Origin: Oligoflexus tunisiensis
GTDB lineage: Bacteria; Bdellovibrionota_B; Oligoflexia; Oligoflexales; Oligoflexaceae
Direction of reading: 5' to 3'
DNA length: 64,000 nucleotides
Assembly: GCF_001748245.1 (NCBI RefSeq)
Contig: NZ_BDFO01000001.1
Coordinates: 2,316,471 to 2,380,470, forward strand
In this document: positions 59,456-64,000 of the stretch, piece by piece
Layout of the letters: every line of letters begins with the position of its first letter
How positions within the stretch are numbered: the stretch's first letter is position 1
The notes under the pieces: model-generated
What the model saw: the letters and a program-made list of their open reading frames with translations, nothing else
Databases searched by the model: none
What the model was told of the DNA's origin: nothing
Made by a program: the position numbers and the translations under genes

Positions 59456-60580
59456 TTATTTCTTTGATAGGCGTTTGGCCGCGTAGTCGACGTAACGTTG
59501 GGCTTCCTGGATAGAAGGCTGGACACAGGCTTCCGGACTTGCCACGACTTCCCAGACAAAGGTCCCGCGTTTGAAGTTGCTCATCGCGAGATAAGGCCGT
59601 GACGATTCTGAAGTCCAGTGCCAGAAGTAAGCATCCCGATCGAGATTACGTAAAGCCCGCAGACGATTGCTCCGGCTGACAACATTGACGAGGTACACCA
59701 TTTTTTGCGTGGCACCCTTGCTGGCCAGGGCATTCCAGTTCAGAGAGCCATCGGCCTCAGCCGCGGCCAGAGCCTCCTGGCTTTTCTTCAGACATGCAAC
59801 GGCAAAGTCCGGAACACCTTCCGCGGACCGTTTGATTTCGTCCCCTTCCTCCTTATCCCAGGGTGTATTGAAGAGAAGACCATTGCCGTCCTCGCGATAC
59901 ACCCAGAACTGAGAGGGATATTGAAACTGCACCGTGGCAGTCGCTTTTTTGCCTTCGAAGCTGGCTTCGACGGTCACGGAACCATGTCTGTCAGCCACGA
60001 GTACACCGTGCGCCTGAAGTTTTGCGGCGGCATCGTTCTGAACAAGAGTCAATTCCGCCTGCACGTCCTTGCTGGTGGTCGGGTTTTCCCAGGTAGCCAC
60101 TGTACGCAGCTGAAGGCTTGCGCCTACAATGGGTTCGCCTTCAACCGTAATATTCAAACCGCTGAGGACCGGAGCCGGTTCAGGTGTCGGAACCGGGGTC
60201 GGCTCAGGCGTCGGCGTTGGATTGGGAGTCGGTCCTGGCGTTGGCTCCGGCGTCGGAGTTGGCTCGGGCGTCGGTGTTGGATTTTCAGGAACAGGTGTCG
60301 GTGTCACTTCGGGAGTCGGCACCGGAGTTGGCGTTGGCTCAGGTTGTGGAACCGGAGGCGGCGTCACATCGGGAGTGGGCACCGGAGTCGGGGTGTTCTC
60401 AGGACTCGGCTCGGGCGCCGGAACTGGCTCCGGAACCGGAGTTGCGGTCGGTTCAGGTATCGGTGTGACAGGCCCGATCTGACCACTTGGTTGATCGGGC
60501 TCCTTGGATGAATCATCCTTTTTGTTGTCGCAGGCCGCGACAAAGGTAATAAGTCCCAGCAGGGCCAAGATTTTTGACAT
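59456..60580 (-). CDS. Lipoprotein with long Pro-Thr-Glu-rich spacer
   Basis: 374 aa from ATG 60580, preceded by AGGAG at six bases; the open frame continues upstream without a site. Lipobox F-V-A-A-C (Cys17). From about 40 to 125 the chain is made of P-T-P-x-P units (PEPTPTPEPTPGPTPNPTPT and similar), an extended stalk typical of surface lipoproteins. A beta-sandwich domain (about 128-215, LNITVEGEPIVGASLQLRTV) resembles bacterial Ig-like folds. A C-terminal alpha/beta part (about 220-374) with FWVYREDGNGLLF and RALRNLDRDAYFWHW is not recognised. It is 18 bases upstream of the C1 protease gene on the same strand and likely co-transcribed. Confidence 0.8.
   Translation of the reverse strand: MSKILALLGLITFVAACDNKKDDSSKEPDQPSGQIGPVTPIPEPTATPVPEPVPAPEPSPENTPTPVPTPDVTPPPVPQPEPTPTPVPTPEVTPTPVPENPTPTPEPTPTPEPTPGPTPNPTPTPEPTPVPTPEPAPVLSGLNITVEGEPIVGASLQLRTVATWENPTTSKDVQAELTLVQNDAAAKLQAHGVLVADRHGSVTVEASFEGKKATATVQFQYPSQFWVYREDGNGLLFNTPWDKEEGDEIKRSAEGVPDFAVACLKKSQEALAAAEADGSLNWNALASKGATQKMVYLVNVVSRSNRLRALRNLDRDAYFWHWTSESSRPYLAMSNFKRGTFVWEVVASPEACVQPSIQEAQRYVDYAAKRLSKK
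59990..60480 (-). repeat. DNA encoding the Pro-Thr-Glu repeats
   Basis: Degenerate tandem units of 12-18 bases (plus-strand GGAGTCGG/GGCTCAGG) that encode the P-T-P-E-P stalk, densest between 60175 and 60460. The antisense frames give Val-Gly-Ser-Gly polymers, which are artefacts of the repeat. Likely to vary in length among strains. Confidence 0.6.
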
Positions 60581-60936
60581 TGTTTTCTCCTGAATTTTCC
60601 AACGAACAGTTCCATGTATCAGATAATGGACAATAGGATAGTGGCTATATTGCGGGGCGCACAAAAATGATCCCACCGCGTAGCAGGATAAGGACTTTGC
60701 AAAGAGCAGGCCCAACCATTCGCAGGAAGCTTGACGCACCAAGGACCGAACCCGGCTATTACGTAAAGATGTCCAGGTGAAGGTTTCCGGGTTTGAGGAA
60801 TGGCAAGAGATTGTGACGAACGGCACACATGAACAAACAGGAAATGGCGAAAGATCGGAAGGGCGTTCCGATGGTAAATTGTTCGCTGACTCGTGCGAAG
60901 GGAAGTGTCCCGCTGCGATATCGTATGAGGTGTTTC
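60581..60936. other. Divergent intergenic region, no gene seen
   Basis: A 356-base region between the Pro-rich lipoprotein and the CDP-alcohol phosphatidyltransferase-like gene. It should hold both promoters, but no hexamer pair with good spacing stands out. In-frame codons upstream of 60937 (from 60829) lack a ribosome site and are not included in the gene. Confidence 0.5.
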
Positions 60937-61524
60937 ATGAATGAAATCCAGCACCGGGTAACAGTCAAGGACGTCTGCGCTCAGATCCCGAATACACTGA
61001 CCATGAGTCGGCTCATGCTGGGACTGGTTTTTCCCTGGCTGCCTGCTGTGAGCTGGCTGCCGGCTCTCATCTGGGGAACCTTGTCGGAATTCCTGGATGG
61101 ATTTCTCGCGCGCCGGTTGCGGGCCGTCAGTGCCTTTGGCCAGCTTATGGATCCGGTGGCGGATAAGATTTTTGTGATGGCGGCCGCGCTGACGTTTTTA
61201 AGAGCGGATCTTATTACACTGCCGCAACTCCTGCTGGTGGCGATGCGGGATCTTTTTGTAGCGTTTTCCAGTCTGATCCTGCTTCTGCTTGGCCGCGGTT
61301 CCGCTTTCCGTGATATGGCACCGGCGCGTCTCGGCAAGTGGGCTACGGGTTTTCAACTGATCACATTGTTCAGTCTGCCTCTTCTGCCGAAGTATAATGT
61401 GTACCTCATTTATCTCACCGGGCTCATCAGCGTCCTCGCAGCGTTTGACTATGCCAGACGGTTTATTCAGCGTTCCTCTCACTGTCCCAATTCATCAAAA
61501 GACGGCTCCAAATCGCACTTTTAA
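60937..61524 (+). CDS. CDP-alcohol phosphatidyltransferase family protein
   Basis: 195 aa from ATG 60937 (GAGG six bases upstream). Integral membrane enzyme family that joins CDP-diacylglycerol or CDP-choline-type donors to an alcohol. The catalytic motif D-x2-D-G-x2-A-R-x8-G-x3-D-x3-D reads here EFLDGFLARR to AFGQLMDPVADK: everything matches except that the first metal-ligand Asp is Glu (codon GAA at 61087). Five to six helices. The conservative change may keep or alter metal binding. PgsA-like by size; the alcohol is not predictable. No other lipid gene adjoins. Confidence 0.82.
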   Translation: MNEIQHRVTVKDVCAQIPNTLTMSRLMLGLVFPWLPAVSWLPALIWGTLSEFLDGFLARRLRAVSAFGQLMDPVADKIFVMAAALTFLRADLITLPQLLLVAMRDLFVAFSSLILLLLGRGSAFRDMAPARLGKWATGFQLITLFSLPLLPKYNVYLIYLTGLISVLAAFDYARRFIQRSSHCPNSSKDGSKSHF

Positions 61525-61659
61525 GCCGCATTTGCTTTGCATGTTCATCTGTAGTGGTCAAGCGCTGAGCCAGGCTCAGGTCTTGGCATCAATGTTGCGT
61601 TTTATAGTGAACAACAGCGAGGGCAGGAACATGAAATCATCCTTTTTCTGAGGTTTCTT

Positions 61660-62346
61660 ATGGATAATGACCGGGTTGAAGCGGTGAAGATAGAACGCAA
61701 TGGCATTCTTTTGCAGGGACTCCTGGGTTGCCCGACCGGTGCTCAGGGCATCGTTCTTTTTGCCCATGGCAGCGGAAGTGGTCGCCTGAGTCCACGAAAT
61801 CAGGATGTCGCGAGACACCTGCGCAGTCGGGGGCTGGCGACGCTGCTGATGGATCTGCTCACTGAGGAAGAAGAGGCATTGGATATCCGCACGAGCCAGC
61901 TGCGATTCAACATCGGTTTTTTAGCCAAACGACTCCTGCTCGCCACGGATTGGGTCAAACGGCATGAACTGGCCCAAAGGCTCGGCATTGGTTATTTTGG
62001 AGCCAGCACCGGAGCCGCCGCGGCGCTGGTGGCGGCGGCGATCCAGCCTGAACTGATTCAGGCCGTGGTATCCCGTGGCGGTCGACCGGACCTGGCAGCT
62101 GCATATCTTGATGACGTTCAGGCTCCTACGCTTTTGATTGTAGGTGGATACGATCACGAGGTGCTGCGCATGAATCAGGAGGCCAGGGAACGGATGAGTC
62201 AAACCCAATGCCGACTGGAAATCGTTCCACGGGCCACCCATCTATTCGAGGAACCGGGAGCGCTGACTCAGGTTGCGAATCTCGCGGAACAGTGGTTTTC
62301 GCTGTATCTGCATTCCCGACAGCCTGAGGTGAATCACTACGTTTGA
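61660..62346 (+). CDS. Dienelactone hydrolase-like alpha/beta hydrolase
   Basis: 228-aa cytoplasmic hydrolase. N-terminal beta hairpin, oxyanion HGSGSGRLSPRNQ, nucleophile elbow GYFGASTGAAAAL (Ser in GASTG), acid in LLIVGGYDHEV and His in PRATHLFEEPG. This type is often fused to, or beside, a phosphoribosyltransferase like the one at 62858, and the same pairing is seen here. First gene of a three-gene operon with a CBS protein (15-base gap) and the phosphoribosyltransferase. Substrate unknown. Confidence 0.88.
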   Translation: MDNDRVEAVKIERNGILLQGLLGCPTGAQGIVLFAHGSGSGRLSPRNQDVARHLRSRGLATLLMDLLTEEEEALDIRTSQLRFNIGFLAKRLLLATDWVKRHELAQRLGIGYFGASTGAAAALVAAAIQPELIQAVVSRGGRPDLAAAYLDDVQAPTLLIVGGYDHEVLRMNQEARERMSQTQCRLEIVPRATHLFEEPGALTQVANLAEQWFSLYLHSRQPEVNHYV

Positions 62347-62360
62347 AAGGGGAGAGGGAC

Positions 62361-62831
62361 ATGACTCACATCAAAAACTTTTGCAATCGTCATGTCGTGC
62401 ATATCCATGCCGAAGCCTCGGTGCTGGAGGCTGCGCATCTCATGCGGGAAGAACACGTGGGGGATGTCGTCGTGGTGGAAAGTGAACATGGAACCCTTCG
62501 TCCGGTTGGAATGTTAACTGATCGTGATATCGTTACGCTGATAGTCGGGGAGGATATTGCGCCCGAAAGCGTTCGCGTTGAAGATGTCATGGCCCGTCAC
62601 CCCAAGGTGATCAACCAATTTGATGAGATTCTGACCGCGATCGAACGAATGAGTGAGGCCGGTGTGCGTCGCCTGCCGATCGTGGACGAGCGTGGCAGCC
62701 TCGTCGGGATCGTCACCGCCGATGATCTGCAGCAGATCCTGGCCCGCTTGCAGAACGCGCTCGCCTCCATTAGCAGCCGGCAGATCGCCCATGAGATGAC
62801 GGGTGCGACTCTGGCCAATCGTTTTTCCTAG
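62361..62831 (+). CDS. CBS-domain pair protein
   Basis: 156 aa from ATG 62361 (GAGAGGG upstream; in-frame TTG 62343 overlaps the preceding stop). Two CBS motifs form one Bateman module: about 5-65 (VVHIHAEASVLEAAHLMREE, GMLTDRDIVTLIV) and about 75-140 (HPKVINQFDEILTAIERMSE, GIVTADDLQQIL). Such modules bind adenosine nucleotides and act as energy sensors. There is no attached enzyme domain; it may regulate its operon neighbours. Confidence 0.92.
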   Translation: MTHIKNFCNRHVVHIHAEASVLEAAHLMREEHVGDVVVVESEHGTLRPVGMLTDRDIVTLIVGEDIAPESVRVEDVMARHPKVINQFDEILTAIERMSEAGVRRLPIVDERGSLVGIVTADDLQQILARLQNALASISSRQIAHEMTGATLANRFS

Positions 62832-62857
62832 AGCCTGGTTTATGAAGGAGTTGGACG

Positions 62858-63538
62858 ATGATATTTAAAGATCGAACCACCGCCGCTCAGCAGCTGGCGG
62901 TGTGCCTCGGCCGTTACAATGGCCAAAATCCACTGATCATGGCTTTGCCGCGTGGCGCTGTGCCCATGGCGAAAATCATTGCTGATGAACTGCACGGTGA
63001 ACTCGGCGTGATCCTGGCCCGGAAAATCTCCCTGCCCGGACATGAGGAATATGCGATCGGTGCGGTCAGCGAAGGAGGTTTCGTCTATCACAACCCGGAT
63101 GTGGCTGGTTACCATATTCCCGAGAGCCTCTTCAAACAGGCCTTGAATCGTCAGCTCGCCTTGATCGAGGAAAGGCGACGTGCCTATCGCCTGGATCAAC
63201 TCAAGCTGAATCCTGCCGACCGCATCATCATTCTGATCGATGATGGCATTGCCACGGGCTCCACAGTCTTTGCGGCCATCAAGAGTCTGCGCGCTCAAAA
63301 TCCGGCGAAACTCATCGTGGCCGCACCCGTCGCCCCACCGGATACCGCGCGTAAATTGGAGCAGGAGGTGGATGAATTGATCATTCTGGATCAACCGCCG
63401 CATTTTCATGCGGTCGCACAGTTCTATGAAAACTTCGACGAGGTGACCGATCAGGATGTGATGAACGCTCTCTGGGGTTCGCGGCCACCCAACGCGCGGT
63501 CGCGGCAGCCGGAGCCTGTCATACATCCCGTCCACTAA
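62858..63538 (+). CDS. Phosphoribosyltransferase-family protein
   Basis: 226 aa, with AAGGAG seven bases or so before the ATG. The PRPP-binding loop is IILIDDGIATGSTV, with an N-terminal flexible part ALPRGAVPMAKIIADEL and ARKISLPGHEEYAIGAVSE. It is the type linked to alpha/beta hydrolases and of undefined substrate (not a classic purine or pyrimidine salvage enzyme). Last gene of the operon with the hydrolase and CBS protein. Confidence 0.9.
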   Translation: MIFKDRTTAAQQLAVCLGRYNGQNPLIMALPRGAVPMAKIIADELHGELGVILARKISLPGHEEYAIGAVSEGGFVYHNPDVAGYHIPESLFKQALNRQLALIEERRRAYRLDQLKLNPADRIIILIDDGIATGSTVFAAIKSLRAQNPAKLIVAAPVAPPDTARKLEQEVDELIILDQPPHFHAVAQFYENFDEVTDQDVMNALWGSRPPNARSRQPEPVIHPVH

Positions 63539-63559
63539 GTCGTTTCCTATCACTCTTAA

Positions 63560-63604
63560 GGCTGGCAGAATCACACCGCAGACCAGCCATAGGTAGTTTT
63601 TTTA
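63560..63604 (+). terminator. Possible terminator after the phosphoribosyltransferase gene
   Basis: GGCTGG (63560-63565) and CCAGCC (63583-63588) with a 17-base loop, followed after eight bases by TTTTTTT. The long loop and gap to the T-run make it weak. Confidence 0.35.
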
Positions 63605-63688
63605 TCAGAATATTGCTGATGGCTACTGACTTCATTCCAACAATCTTGCTATAGATACCTACGAAACACGAAACATGAGAGCTCATCC

Positions 63689-64000
63689 TTGTCAAACCCA
63701 GCGTGTCCACACGATGAATCCGAGCGACTTTTGGAGCTCAAGCGCCTCAAGGCCATGGAAAATATCGTGGAAAAATCCTATGGGAATTACACGCTGTTGG
63801 CCTCAACCATTTGCGTCGCACCCATGGCGGCGATTTCCCTGATAGATAGCGATAGGCAATGGTTTCGCGCCACGGTTGGTCTTCATATCGAGGGCTCACC
63901 CCGTAATGTTTCGTTTTGTGCTCATGCGATCCTGCATGACCAGGTTTTTATAGTGAACAATGCATTCGAGCATCCCTTTTTCCAGGACAATCCTCTGGTC
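63689..64000 (+). CDS. GAF-domain sensor protein, N-terminal part (3' end outside window)
   Basis: 104 codons from TTG 63689 to the window edge, translated by hand; ATG 63755 is a later possible start. A short N-terminal helix (ESERLLELKRLKAM) leads into a GAF domain: APMAAISLIDSDRQWFRATV, then GLHIEGSPRNVSFCAHAILH and FIVNNAFEHPFFQDNPLV. This exact GAF pattern is common in front of histidine kinase, GGDEF or phosphatase output domains, but the output is not in the window. Confidence 0.82.
   Translation, partial: MSNPACPHDESERLLELKRLKAMENIVEKSYGNYTLLASTICVAPMAAISLIDSDRQWFRATVGLHIEGSPRNVSFCAHAILHDQVFIVNNAFEHPFFQDNPLV

Noticed and set aside
60175..60460. Tandem repeats considered as a CRISPR array
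   Set aside because: Units are degenerate, contiguous and in frame within a gene; there are no unique spacers of constant size and no cas genes.
60129..60482. Val-Gly-Ser-Gly repeat protein on the plus strand
   Set aside because: It is the exact antisense of the Pro-Thr-Glu stalk of a lipoprotein with a good start and lipobox.

Overview
The window reads as chromosomal DNA from a Gram-negative, lipoprotein-rich bacterium with GC content in the mid-to-high 50s % by eye (not computed). The mix fits Bdellovibrionota/Oligoflexia, for example an Oligoflexus-like organism: a complete 14-gene nuo operon, a short-loop cytochrome bd oxidase, many secreted lipoproteins with loose lipoboxes, a 7TM-DISM/Hpt kinase and a SpoIIE-type phosphatase. 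That placement is an inference; no rRNA or other phylogenetic marker is present to fix it. I see no phage, insertion sequence, transposase or CRISPR array.

Layout. 1-2.1 kb: end of an oligopeptide/dipeptide ABC importer operon. 2.1-4.1 kb: a secreted hypothetical protein and an SGNH-fold lipoprotein that lacks its nucleophile serine. 4.3-7.2 kb: a large membrane hybrid kinase. 7.2-10.8 kb: a GH6 cellulase lipoprotein, a DUF4112 membrane protein and, convergently, a GH48 cellulase. 11.3-24.9 kb: nuoA to nuoN, ending in a strong terminator. 24.9-31.3 kb: two tiny paralogous membrane proteins (one only 45 codons), a carboxypeptidase-regulatory-like lipoprotein, a YciI protein, an ABC exporter abutting a VLRF1-like peptidyl-tRNA hydrolase candidate, a Lys/Ala-tailed protein and a GNAT. 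31.6-39.1 kb: a hypothetical protein, a ceramidase-like membrane protein, a GH5-like lipoprotein lacking the acid/base Glu, a FemAB-like acyltransferase, an ACE-like M2 dipeptidase, a PlsC-type acyltransferase and a CheX-like protein. 39.1-43.8 kb: PAS-SpoIIE phosphatase, cydAB and an alpha/beta hydrolase. 44-52.3 kb: a periplasmic binding-like protein, a trypsin-like lipoprotein, SRPBCC, a divergent MreB homologue, a GT2/GH44/small membrane protein/phosphorylase operon, WecG-type glycosyltransferase and tRNA-Cys. 52.3-60.6 kb: TPR protein, two GNATs and a run of lipoproteins including a papain-type protease and a Pro-rich protein. 60.9-64 kb: CDP-alcohol phosphatidyltransferase-like protein, a hydrolase/CBS/phosphoribosyltransferase operon and the start of a GAF-domain protein.

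How it works together. NuoA-N oxidises NADH and reduces quinone while pumping protons; CydAB can reoxidise quinol with O2 at low oxygen. GH6, GH48, GH44 and a GH5-like protein within 43 kb, all exported and none with a visible carbohydrate-binding or dockerin module, suggest surface-associated beta-glucan metabolism. GH6 plus GH48 is the classical pair for attack on crystalline cellulose from opposite chain ends. GH44 instead sits in an operon with a QxxRW-type GT2, so it may serve synthesis or export of a polysaccharide. The unusual points are active-site substitutions in several secreted enzymes, the cellulase pair itself, the paired mini-membrane proteins and a 37-bp tandem duplication at the start of an ABC exporter.
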